Assembly: GCA_023634235.1 (NCBI GenBank)
Contig: JAMKCF010000001.1
Coordinates: 124,001-188,000 of the forward strand
From: Pisaster brevispinus
Lineage: Eukaryota; Echinodermata; Asteroidea; Forcipulatida; Asteriidae
Direction: 5' to 3'
Length of the DNA stretch: 64,000 nucleotides
Shown: piece by piece, positions 10,622 through 31,600 of the stretch
Layout of the letters: the number at the start of each line of letters is the position of its first letter
Numbering within the stretch: position 1 is the stretch's first letter
Notes under the pieces: generated by a model
The model's database searches: none
The model's input: the letters and a program-made list of their open reading frames with translations, nothing else
Told to the model about the DNA's origin: nothing
Program-made: the position numbers and the translations under genes

Positions 10622-11562
10622 GAGCATTGCAGCGGTGAATACATGGCAAAATAATGGATGACATGTGACATGTGTTCCAGCAATCAATTGACAATGATCT
10701 GTGTGTGTGGTAAGAGGGTTGTACAATGTACATGCACTTACTGCTCAGACATGTTTAACTCTGCTTAACCCCAACCATTTTCTTATTATTTTCTGTTTAA
10801 AGAAGCAACGACTTTAACTATACGATAGTTTAGTACTTGCCACTATACACATTATGTCGACCGGCAAATTACGAGTATGAATAAAAATGTATAATTATGA
10901 TAAACAACAGACTTTGTAAGTGTACAAATAGGATTTTAAGTTATGCAAGATCCCCTCCTAATATATTTGTGTAGGTCCTATACTTTGGACAGTGAAAATC
11001 TGACTGAAAATCTGACTGAAAATCTGACTAAAACTCAGTCAAGTTCTTATTTTCCAGTAAATAAACGTGATGAATATCATTCAGACAACTTCATAATCAT
11101 TTGGGCCTAATTTGATGGTAGACAGTGGTGCTGCGTCTACTGATAATCTCAAGACACTGATGATAGAATGGGACATGTGGCACATCCATCGTGCTTGGCA
11201 CAAGCTCAAGTTTTATTCAATCAATGATGATAGCCCAGAAGCAGTTTTTATGTATGTAAGTCTTTAAATTTATTTACGTGTTTAGAACAAATGTTTTTTC
11301 ACCATCATATATAAACACAATAGGAATAGTTTCATGAACTTGCTGAGAAAATTTCTCTATTAAGCAAAAAAGTAACATGGCACCTGTGACATTAGTATAA
11401 ACTAGATGGCATTGTGGCTGGTAACCTGTTTCTATAAAGCAGCTTTTTTTCTGTGCTCGGCAAACTCTTGTGGATACCATTTTGATGACATTGGCCCATG
11501 GCGTTTTGGTTTGTACCATTAAGATATAGTGTGGTAAATGGATCTATACTGTACACTGTCAA
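10622..11562. other. Intergenic, no gene identified
   Basis: AT-rich, with a triplicate ATCTGACTGAAA near 10996-11030 and no recognisable exon. The final METTL1 coding exon is expected somewhere left of 12836 but was not recognised here. Confidence 0.4.
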
Positions 11563-11777
11563 CCCTCCTACTGTCTGACTATCCAGTATCATCCACTGTG
11601 GTGTTGAATGAAAGATCAACTATGCCAGCCTGCAATATGACATGTGGTGAATGCATCTACACAGCACACACGTGTACAGTTCAGTTCTGTGCATAGTTGT
11701 GCCACCATGCTCAACCCATGCAGTTGAATGGCTTCAAATGGTCGGTCAACTTGGAAATGGTAACAAGAGTAGGAGGG
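11563..11777. mobile_element. MITE family E copy (CCCTCCTAC termini)
   Basis: Begins CCCTCCTACTGTCTGACTAT and ends AACAAGAGTAGGAGGG. It is flanked by TCAA and TTCA, consistent with an eroded TTAA target. It is related to the longer element at 29552-30035. Confidence 0.75.
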
Positions 11778-12194
11778 TTCAAAGATAGACAATTTTGAAT
11801 CATGTCACAGTATTACAGCCATTTGAAGTCAACTTATTTTTAGTTCATGTCAAACTTGTTGTCATGAATAGCTATCAGGGATGCGTCGAAAAATGGCTGG
11901 AAATTTGTCTCCATGGTTACGAGTGACCTTTTGACCTTCTTCAGTGCAGCTCCCAAGCAGCTCTGTGATTGGGTCCTCATTCTACACAAAATAATGGAAA
12001 ACAAATTTAAAAGTTTACAGGGAAAGAAAACAATTTTTAGAGTTCAACAGCCACCTGGTGTAGAAACAATCTATAAGCTTATTTCACACTACCAAGCCAA
12101 GTCCCATGAAATAAACTGCAGGAAATTCCTGGGTAATTTGAATCCCACCACTACCCCCTTGTTCATTATTCTAACAACAGGGAAACTTATTGAA
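11778..12194. other. Intergenic stretch with unsupported ORF
   Basis: The 94-codon ORF at 11913-12197 (+) shows no known motif. No splice-supported homology was seen. Confidence 0.35.
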
Positions 12195-12395
12195 TAGTGT
12201 GTACTGGGCTCCTTTATAAGCATTACACAACACACAGTATTTCCGGCTTTACATCCCATCCAACATGTCCAAGGGATGAAGCAATTCTGGTGAAGTGTCT
12301 TGTCAACAACACAAGTGCCATAACCAGAGCCTGAATTCACACCAGAACTTGAGTCCTGTGCACTAGCTTGCTTGGCCATGACACTCAACATTACT
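12195..12395 (-). mobile_element. SINE family B copy
   Basis: Reads TACACAACACACAG, TTTACATCCCATCC, GAAGTGTCTTGTCAACAACACAAGTG and ACTTGAGTCCTGTGCACTAG. This is the same block order as the fuller minus-oriented copy at 39240-39640. The reverse strand carries the tRNA-like head. Confidence 0.75.
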
Positions 12396-20646
<8,251 letters not shown>

Positions 20647-20960
20647 CTTGAATCCTATTTGTACTGTTTCGATTGAGGGCGCCAAAGGTAGCCTATGGTC
20701 CTTTTCTAAACTATTGCATCTACTTTAGTTCAGGCTTTGTCCGTCAGTAGAAAGTTGCGTTTCTACTACGGGTTTCAACAGGCCGGCGGACGAAGCTGGA
20801 GTTGAAATTGTAATTTCGAAAAGGGTGAAGACTACGCGGGACGCCCACGCTAATGTTTTATAGCGCCCTCACTAGAAAGAGAGTATTGTGTGTGTGGCGG
20901 GAGTTGAAGAGATATAATACAGTCTCGCGAGTTGTCGTCTGGATTGAGTGGTTGGTACTT
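20647..20960. promoter_or_regulatory. Divergent METTL1/RFWD3 promoter
   Basis: The 0.3-kb gap between the METTL1 ATG (minus) and the presumed RFWD3 transcription start (plus) is rich in CpG. It carries TCTCGCGAG at 20923-20931, a palindromic core-promoter motif typical of CpG-type housekeeping genes. An AAGATGGC (YY1-like) context surrounds the METTL1 start. The exact transcription starts are inferred. Confidence 0.6.
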
Positions 20961-22625
20961 TTTATTTTTTGTTAAGTTTTAATATACATTTCACCTTTCT
21001 TGTCCGTAATTAATCTTCATTGTTTGCAGTCTCCCTTTTTAAGTATAAATTTCAGGCACGGTGATTAGTAAACGTTTGGTATATTTCATGATTTTGACAA
21101 ACATTTTACACTAACAAAATTAACTTTTAAATGTTAGACTTACAATTACTAGTAGAGAGAGTACCCTGCATATGACCACAGAACTGGAGAGTGAACTCAA
21201 ACTTGAAACTGCCAATATGGCCATAGAATTGTCCAATCAAACTGTCTCTGAGCATGTATGTGAGATTGACATACTTTAGAGTAGTCCTTTCCACTGACCT
21301 GATAATAAATGTTATGTAACAAACGCAATTTACTTCGGTAGCTCCGACGCCAGGGTTTTTACAATTTGATTTTTTTAGTTGTTGAGTACAGCATACAGAC
21401 AGTGCCACTGCCAGACAGTAATTAGGTGGGTAGACTTATTCACCACCAAACACTTTCAATAGTCACTAAGGAACGTTACACCAGTTTTATTGACTGTCAT
21501 TCCTCAACCAAACTGCCAAGCGGAAATGAGTAATAACGTAAACTTTGAAACAGTTTAAAAACAAGTGTACATGCAATGCATGTACATCATGTGAAGCTTA
21601 AATAATAAATATTTCTGTTAGTGTTATTTGTTTATTTTAAATGCAATTTAATGAATTGAATGATGACTGTATGAAGATACACTCCAGAGAAAAATTTCTT
21701 CCAGCAATTTCACTTAGCAAAAAGTTTAAATTGTGTTTGTGCAGACTGGATTATGATGCTATGGCCTATATCAATATGGGTAGCAAATGGAAATGATGAA
21801 TTTTAGGAGCAGTTGAGTAATACATTTGTGGAGCAACCCTCTGTTCATCTGAAGAGAATGTGGCATGTATGAGTTATAATTTCAAACAGTCGAAACGTTC
21901 AATCTCCAGCTAGCTTCCACTTCTCGCTTTTAACATGTTTCTAATTCTAGTTACATAGCTGGTAGTCGTAATGTTCTGAGCTACATGTAGCATGCAATGC
22001 TGGGTAACACTAACATCCCTGTAATACCGACATTGACTTTGAGAGTGAGAGGCCACTTTCATTTAATTGCGATAATCGTAACACTCAATCCGTCCGACGA
22101 TCGCATGGAGGGTTACACTAACAGTTATCGCAACTAACTTTCATTTTGCAAAGGGTATTTCCATTGGAAAATCTTAAAGTCTTTTGAAAGGGTACCAAGG
22201 CCAAGAGCAGTATCAGAGACTATGTCCTTTGTAGCCTCAGTGTAGTTCCAGGGCTGGGTTACATATCTCGTCACCAAGCAGTCCTCAACTACAACGCCAC
22301 TCTATTTGAATAATGTACTTTTAAAATATTGCCCAGACCGAGTAAATCACACATTTCACAAGTGCATCCACAAAATGGCTTGATGTCATTTGGATGAGTT
22401 GCAATATTAAACAACATTGTTCTCCTGTAATCACCTGTGTTTTGTCAGACTGCAAAATAAGACCGACAAGTCTGGTTAAAATCTCCTGCACTTTCCTGCT
22501 TATCCTTATCCGTGAGCTTTAACACTAAGGTGAATTTCTGGCTGTGTATAGTTGATTAATATTTTGTTTTGGTTTATCTGAAAGTTTTACAGAATTACAT
22601 GTATACTGTTTTTTGTCTCTTATAG
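20961..22625 (+). other. RFWD3 5'UTR/intron 1 region
   Basis: Non-coding stretch between the promoter and the acceptor (TCTCTTATAG) at 22625 that precedes the first RFWD3 coding exon. A 5'UTR donor must lie near 20950-21010 but several GT sites compete. No other gene seen. Confidence 0.45.
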
Positions 22626-22641
22626 TATCCAGATTTCCTAG

Positions 22642-25600
22642 ATGACAATGGCCAGTGCAGTGCAGCAGACATCTAGCGGCACACATGATGAAATCACAGA
22701 GTATGACTCAGATGCCACCACAGTTAATGATGATGATTCTTACACTAGTGACACAGGTTTAGAGGATGAAGACACAGAATTTTACCCAGGAAATTATGGT
22801 AGAGGAATTATTCATCAAATAAGGTCTGGTGTGCCATCAAGTAGAACAGCATCACCCGTAGAACTTGGCCAGCAATCAGGAACTAGAGTTTTCCAGTCCC
22901 TGCCACTTGCAGAGGAAGACACGCAGCTCTATGTGTCACAGCCATCGCTTCTCCTTAATCCTCTACGGAGATCAAACGAACAAAGAATTGATGATGGTAG
23001 AACAGTTCAGAATGAGACAGTCGGCCAACTACATGTAGGTTCAGAATCCCACCAATCAGAGGAACTAAGAGTAAGAACTGTAGATGGACCAGGTGCAGCA
23101 GCACGATCAATAGTCAGTAGCAGTCAAGAAGATGAAAACAGTGAATCAATTCTAAACTTTCATCTACCACAAACATCAACTAGCCAATCAGCACATAGAC
23201 CCACAGAGGGTCCATTAACAAGTAGCCAATCACGTCTTCAAATTCCTTTGCCAGATGTCCGATCAAATTTGTCTCAAAGCAACCAGTCACAACTCTCCAT
23301 TTCAAGAAATGCCAATCAAACAAACCAATCAGAACCACAGGATTATGAAGAAGCCTCAGAGGTGATACACGCTCCTAATCATCGCAACCGAATAGTTTTA
23401 GATTCCCTCGATGAAAACGATGAAAGACCACACCCGGCAACCATTGATCTATCACATTTACTAGCCAACCAAGCAGATGCTGTTGTTGTCCTAGCACCAC
23501 GCCCAGCACGTCGTCGAATCGCAGAAATTGTTATTGATCATGATGATGCAACTGACTCTGACACCATTGATCTTGCAACTGACGAGGAACCTATGGAAGT
23601 GGAAGAAATGACAACATCTTCTGGACGACCTTCTACATCTACAGCAACTCTGTCAGGACCAAGCACTTCAACAAACCAAAAGAGCATCGCGGCAGACTCT
23701 AAAAGTGGTGGAGATTATAAAAGTGATGATGAAGAAGCGGTAAGTCTAATAATGGTCTTTAAATTTTGTAACCGTCAGTTTCCATAAACGTGGTGCTTGA
23801 CTGTTTCTGTTTCATTCCTTAAGCAATCTCAGCTCCCGGCAAAGTATATAGCCTCTAGATGCTGCCAAGTGGCTGGTGACTCACACTAAATCAATCACAG
23901 GAACCATCTCTGCCATTACAGGTACCCAAGTACTCCTGGGTGAAGAGGAGCAATAATAGTAGAGTGTCTTGTCCAAGGAAAGAAGTGTCATGACTGGGGT
24001 TTGAACCCACACTTCGGTGAAATGACTGCTAGTGCTAGGCCATGACACATACATGTACCAGACCTTTGTTGGTTCTTACATGGTGATCCCTTGCTACACT
24101 GATATTGACAAAGATTTTAACAGAATACATGTGGGGAGAAAGCCAACATACATGTGTGTACTGTACATGCTGTAAGGCTGTTAATCGGGAGGTTAGGCCT
24201 ATTGGTTCAAATCCCACTCTTAAGCCGTGTTCGCATTGGACTTATTTTGGGTAAACTAACCGAGCAAATGGATAACTTGACCATTTTAAGTCCAATGCAG
24301 ACAGCCCAGGAAGTTTCCCTCCCATACCCGACCCAAATGGGTAGTTTAACCCGCCCACTTCTGCCCGGTTAAATTGACCAGGTCAGTTTAACCGAGCCGA
24401 AAAGTCCAATGTGAACGTGATCTGGGTAAAAACCGATCGGTTGCACTCATTTCATTCACTGTCATGCACCCCAGTCAAAGGTCCCTGCGATAGCACCCTC
24501 TTGTGTTTGTCTTAAGTTAGTCGGTTAGTTTCACCAGTCGTGTCGGTAAGTTTACCCACGTCCTTAATCCAAGTGCGGACACTGGTAAGTTTCACCTATT
24601 GGAATGTTAATCACGTTCTCGGTAAAAAATTAATCCAATGCGAACACGGCTTAACTCAGTTTTTCTTTGTTCAACCCCAACTTATTTCTTCTTAAAGGAT
24701 GAAGAATTTTTGGACGGTGATCTAATTTAAGAATTTTGTGTCTGCCTGGTGAAGAACTTTTGCTATTACTAATAGCAAAAGTTCTTCTTATTATTTTCTT
24801 GGAAATCATAGGCCTATTCTTTGATCAGTTTCTCTAGTTCAGAGGATATTGTTTCCAAAAGTTCCTAGAAATCTAAAATGGAGTTAATGAACGGTGAAAG
24901 GTTTTAAAATGTTTAACAGTTGTCATAAATGTTTCCCCGAGCACTCGGCGGTTCTTATTTCAGTTTGCCAAATCAAAATAAGTATTTTGATATCTGCGCT
25001 GGTTTTAATACAAGAAATGGCGATGGTACTGGTTTTTCAAAAATATTTTTGATGTATTTTAAAATTTGTTTATAATGTTGTTTTGATTTCAGCAAATGTG
25101 TATAATTTGCTATGAGCATTGGACAAATTCAGGAGAGCATCGTCTAGCTTCACTGAAGTGTGGACATCTCTTTGGCAAGAGGTACAGTGTAGTTGAAATT
25201 CTTTAAAAAAATAGTTAGGTGCCTGACATTTCGACCCCAGCAGAGGCTAAATCTAGTTGAAACTCTATTTAGTTGAACTTCCGTGATATCTAACCATGTA
25301 CTGGCATGTTTTGTTTGATGCTGTTGGACTGAGGACTGAACTACATCTGTTGTAAACTGAATGCTTTGACTACTTCACGTCAGATAGCGTGTATGCAGCC
25401 AAATTGTTCTTGTCTGGTTTTTGGCCTATGGCAGATCTCAATTTTTAAAGTCAGTTGGACAACTGATGTGTACTGGACATTCCTTTGTGTAGCGTGCACA
25501 GGCATGCACCTACTTTGGTCTGCTTTATTTCACCCATACAGAGGGACAGAAAATACTGGAAATCATGCTCATAAAGTCCCTTTATGCCCCTTTTTCCATA

Positions 25601-28600
25601 GTAAAGGACACTTCTATGAGAGAAATGTAGGGGAAACCAAGATAATAAGCAGGGGCATGGAAACAATTGCCTCTGTCATGTCTGTTGCCTCCAAGGTGTC
25701 ACTGTACCTCATTGTACCTTCAGCATGCAAGCCTCCAAATCATTCTAACCTCACAATCATTTATTTTTCCAGCTGTATAGAGAAATGGCTGAAGTCATCT
25801 CCAAAGTGTCCTCAATGTAATACCAAAGCCAAGAAGTCTGATATTAGAGTCATCTTTGCTGGCAAATCACTTAAGACGCTAGACACCACAGAGAGAGACA
25901 GAGCTCTTGAAGACCTCAGAAAAGAGAAGGTTTGTTCAAATTTATCAGTTGAAAATTTGTGAAATGTTCAGTAAGGGAGCATCACAAAAAGTCAGGCATG
26001 CTGTAGGCAGGAAGGAATGTTTCCATGGGCATACATCCGCAATCCAGTGGATTGCAAAAACTGAGCTATGACGTCAAAATGCGTTTTGCATTCGCATTCA
26101 CAGGAAGTATGAAATGGGCTTTACTGGGTGTTAATACGGGCGTTTTCCAATACACTGCGCCCTCTAGAGTTTGCACATAAGAGGCCATTTTCACATTGTA
26201 CCATGTGAAAAAAGGTTGACAAGAGTTTGGATGTATACTGCAGAGCACCTTTCGCATTGCCTGGTTGTGGTCCGTTTGTAGTGTGCATGCAGTCAACGGT
26301 TAGACAATAATGTACAGGTAGCAGATTACAGGATATTTGCATTTGGCATAAAGTGTTTTGGGGAGATGCTGGTAATTTTGAGAGTTTTTGGCCAGTTGAC
26401 TTAACATTGAGTTCAAAATGACAACATCATCCCAAATCACACCTGGTTAAAAATCTCATCACCTAAGCCCCTTTCTATTTTTGCTATTGTAGGAAGTAAG
26501 AAGGAAAGCTGAGATTGAAATGGCACAGGCTAATCTGAGATATAGGCTGGCTGTAGAAGAGATGAACCGACTGAAAGGTCAGCTCAAATCACAAGAGGAT
26601 CGTATGAGAAGGTAATTCCACTGAGGGCAGGAGTAATCCTGGTTGAACAATCAGCCAGTCAACAAGGGCCATAAATCACTACTGATTGTAGGAGGATACT
26701 GGTTGTACAATTAGTCGGGTGAACAAGGGCCATAAATCACTACTGATTGTAGGAGGATACTGGTTGTACAATTAGTCGGGTGAACAAGGGCCATAAATCC
26801 TGTGAGTGTGGAATGCAGAGTCTATTTTTTGGATCAGAGGCCGAGGACCGATTGAATCGTCTTGTCCCCTGTCCTCCTGAAACCTCATCTCAAATATATC
26901 AGATTGTTTGTAGAAGAAATGTTTCAATTTGTTATGCCCCAGTGTTTATGGCAGTGGATGCTTGCTCCCCAGCACTATTTAAACCCTTGGAAGTTAATAA
27001 ATTGGGTCTTACAATTCATAAACTTCTTTCTTAAAGCGCCTTGAGCATCTTGTTGGTAGATACGTGCGCTCGATAAGAATTGCTATACATGTGTTATTAT
27101 TCTTATTATCATTAAAGTGTACTTATTTACAACGTGTTGAACGTTGGTAGTACTGAATTAATTTTTTAATGAGCAAACAACGGACCTTTGCTCAACACAT
27201 GGAATAACAAACTATGGACACTGCAAAAGGATTGGTCTGACAGATTAAAGCCTACATGCGTTTAGCTTTTGAATACAGCAGGTTCCAATGGAATCTGTTG
27301 GCGTGGCGCATATTTTATAATTGGTTATGCAATCAGTCATGTGAGTGAAAAGCACCTTAGGGCTTCAAAGGTCATGGCCTCAGTCCCCTTAAAGTTCAGC
27401 CTACTGTTCAAATGAGTTTCTTTTCTCTTAACCAGCTCATCATCGAAATCATCGTCGTCCGTTCAATCACAACCTTCAATCAGTCAACGTAATAATGGCA
27501 TGAATCAAGTTAAGGGACAGTACGTCTTGGACAAAACCATACAAATATCACAGGTAGTCCTTTCAACCTTTCATTAGGTACCATTAATGCATAGCTGCCA
27601 TGTATTTACAAACAAGTTGTATAAATTGCAAATTTATCAATGTTTTACAAAAATACGTTTTAATCAATTAATGTTACAATTTTATGAATTTCTACCTAAA
27701 AAACTAACAAAAAGAATGTATACAATGTAGATAATTTTCCTTTCATAAATTAAGTTGTGTGCAGAAACGTTACCGATAACTACAGAATGAAAATAACTTT
27801 ATACTCTTTCAAAAACCAATGATGCAGTATAAAAAACACAAGAAGTTAAATTAGTCTTATACTAAAATGACAATTTTTACCTTACATGTAAATATCATTA
27901 AAACATTTCAAAGTATATTGACTTTGTACGCTATATCTTGCTTTACACTTTTTGTACATAATTTGCTATTTTTTCCACTTGGGATCTCCTGTAAATTGTT
28001 AAATGTGACTTTGATTTCAGAATGGCAACTGTCGTGTGATGTCTTTTGATTCATTTAACAATGCGCTAGTTGTATCAATGCCATCACCAAATCAACTCTT
28101 CCCTGGATTTGGAGTTAAAAAGGTAAGAGCCTTCAACTTTACACTTTGGACCTAGCACCTTACATTATTATCACTCCCGTTTGTCGGGCCCTTAAGCATG
28201 CCTTAATCAGCTCAACAACTCCTCTTAAGAGTATGTAGCATCAGTGTGTCGTGGCTGAGAGTTCTGGAGCAAGATGGCCAAGTCATCAGAGTGGGGGTTC
28301 AAATCCCGGTGAGGACACTTGTGTCCTTGGGCAAGGCACTTAGCTATAATTGCTTCTCATCAGCCAGGAGTAAACGGCTACCTGAGTGGGTAGAGATCAT
28401 TGATGTGACTGATTAGCAGCCTGTGTGCCCTTTTGGCTGCAGGTGCTGCATGCTCCAAAGGAGTTGAGATGGTTTTAGGAACTCTTAAGCTCAAAGACAT
28501 GAACAGCTTTTTTGGACATGCAAATGGAAGCTGGGTCAACTCGCTTTTGTACCATAAGCTTTGAATATATTTTTGGGGTATGAGGTAAAAACCAAGTGAC

Positions 28601-31600
28601 ATGTTATTAGTCCCCGACATGTCATTGTGTAGCGTGCACAGGCATGCACTCCCCATGCTACACTTCAGTTCCCTCCTAGCAGATTCAGACCCACACTCTT
28701 TATCAACTTTGGTTATGAAGAATGGAGGCAAACTCAAACACAACAAACTGCTATTTCTGGACTGAGCTCACATACACTCGCATCCATTGAGATCGTATGA
28801 GTTTGTCATTCAGTGCTCACTCAAAGGTGACTGTTCATGGCATGAATTTGTCTGTCACTCAGTGAGGAGAGTGTGCCTTCGAAACAATCTTATCAGATTC
28901 AATATATTTTAAATAAGGAAATAAAAGAGTAAGTAAGGAGGTGTTAAACAGACGTTTAAAACTGACAGGGTCTGGGCCGTGTGATAAAGGGTCAAGCCAG
29001 AGGCGAGTTCCTTTATCCCACTGCCATGACCCTGCTATTTAAACATTAAGGTGCATATTTTGATGAGAAAGTGTACTGGGTTTGTTTACGTGCAGTACAC
29101 AACACACAGAACCTACAGCTTTATGTCCCATATGAAGGACGAATCAATAATGGCTTTAATAAGTGAATACTTAGAGACAATAGTGTCAAGACCGGGATTT
29201 GAACTTACACTCTGCTTATCAGAAACACCAGAGCTTGAGTCCAGTGCGCTTGATGGATGAGCCACATATAAGAACTACTGTTAGGATTATTATTATACTG
29301 TTTATTTCCCATACTTCATATCACAGGTTAGTGCAGCTGACCACCGCTGCACACAATACGTCCCAATTCACACCTCTGTCATCCGAGCCTTAACATTCAA
29401 TGGAAGAAATGATGGCCTTATGCTGACTGGATCCATCGATAAGACGCTGAAAATGACCAGTCTCGTCAGTAACACCGTGGTGCAAACGTAACTATTTTTT
29501 GTATTTTAATAATACTAGTTGTGTTTTAAGTCCTACACCGATGTGTCTTAACCCTCCTACTGATACACCATTCAAAACCATTCAAAATTCACTAACTTTT
29601 ACAACCCCATTGTTTTTGTACACACATGGCAGTACCATTTGAGCAGTGTTGATGATAAGCTGTACTACTACTCAAAACCATTCAGATGGTTTTGAGCTGT
29701 GCATACACTGTACCTGTGTGCATTACCATAGCCGAATGGTTTCAGATGGTCAGCAAGCTGTTAAACAAATCCTGTAGTGTCTATGACTTAGTGTATGGTA
29801 ACCTCGTAGCCAGGGGCAGATCTCTCAACCCCACACCGCCTGGTATCACTCAAAGTCATGACATAGTGGGATCCTTGATGCACCACTTACAACAATCCTC
29901 ATAGGATTCTGTACCAGCTGCACCACCATTCAAAACCATCTGTGTGCACAGTTATCATACCATTCAAAACCATTCACTTGAATGGTTTCAAATGGTGTAT
30001 CAACTTGTTTCAAAAAGGCACCGATTGTAGGAGGGTTAAGGACTGTATACTCAGTAGTCAGTACCTTTCATCCCTAGGCATATTTCAGGACTGTGAGGTG
30101 CAATGTCTCACACCTGGATCTTTTCAGAACTTACACTTCTTCCGAGAAGAAAAATTGCAAAAATATTTCTGGTCAGATACAAGTTTTAAGTACAAGGATA
30201 CCACCATAATCAGAGCCTAAGAGTTTGGGTGTTAACTGACTATCCTACATGGATGGTGTAGGATTTTGAAAGAGTGAGGAAGGATCCTAGTGAATCACTC
30301 CAGGAAGATAGGGTAAAGAACATTCAGAGATGTACGTGAGCATTGAACCAATTGAATCCGACATTCTCATGATGATGACCAAAGCTAACTGTTTGAAATA
30401 TTGAGTAGAGCTCTAGTTCTTCTATAAACAACACATGGGCGTGTTTTGGCTGAGCAGCCTAGTGAATCCCAGTCGCGACATTTGTGTCCTTGAGCAAAGC
30501 ATTTAACCATCAATGTTTCTCTTAACCCAGGGTATAAATGGGACCAAAGAGGGCTCAGACAGTATTGTGTTGGCTTATTGCATTGCTAGGTAAAGTGGAG
30601 GTTTTAGTTGAAATATGAAGCTTGACATTTGAACTTTGGGGTTTGAACCTCTGATGTTGAAATTGAATTTTTCAGATATAAAACAGAGGCACCGGTGTGG
30701 AGTTGTACCTGGAATATATCAGATGTGAATTACGTATATGCTGGTCTTCAGAATGGATCCATCCTAGTGTATGATACAAGACAGACAGCAAACGAGGTAC
30801 ACAAGCTGTCTCTTGATAATTCCCGTTGTCCCATCGTGGCGTTGAGTTATGTACCTAAAGCTGCAGATGCATCACTTGGGTAAGTCTGAATAATGGAAAA
30901 GCCTTCATGCTTTGGCAAGTCACAACTGCAACTGCGCCCAGAAGTCTTCCACTTTAAAACCCATGGATTAAACCACAAAGGAAATTGATTGAAAAAAGAT
31001 ATTGATACCTCAGATGGTAGAGCACTGGCATGATAATTATGAGGTCCCAGGTTCAAATCCAGCTCTAATCAAATTGTTTTTTTCAACCCCCAAACACTTT
31101 AAAATGTTAGTATACAATGTTAACAAATTGGACCCAATTTCATGCTGCTGCCTACCATTGGATCTTATACTTGCGGCGCTCTGTAAAGCATGTGATTCTT
31201 AGATGGTAAGGGGGTGAAAATGCAGAATTTGGTGGTAAGGACAGCACAATTACCATGCAATGAAGACCGGCTCCTTACACTGCTATTGCCTTACAATGTT
31301 TATATTCATATGTCACTGATGAGAAACTCAAAAGCCTTCCTTACTTCCCCTCTTCATCAGCTGTAGTGGCTTACTAATGGCATCTCTTGGTGGTATGTCA
31401 TTTTGGGAACAAGTGTCTGAGCTGGAATTCAAACCTCATCTTCTGCAAGCGGATGGTATCTGCACTTCACTCAGTTTTAATAGTAAGAGTCGGCATTGTT
31501 TAGCATCGTTCAGACCCAACAAGAACCATACTATGACAAGACATGTGGTAAGTGTGTGTTTTACCAATACACTGATGTGTGCAAAGCACTGTATACTTGG

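Noticed and set aside
11392..11619. Terminal METTL1 exon (reads STEKKLLYRN...LPAT)
   Set aside because: Superficial likeness to STEEGKKVLRNGG, but the glycines and the FRRI block are missing and no matching acceptor was found.
25366..25772. Upstream coding extension of the RFWD3 exon at 25773
   Set aside because: The open frame runs back through the intron, but a clear acceptor (TTTTTCCAG) at 25772 and the RING homology define the exon start.
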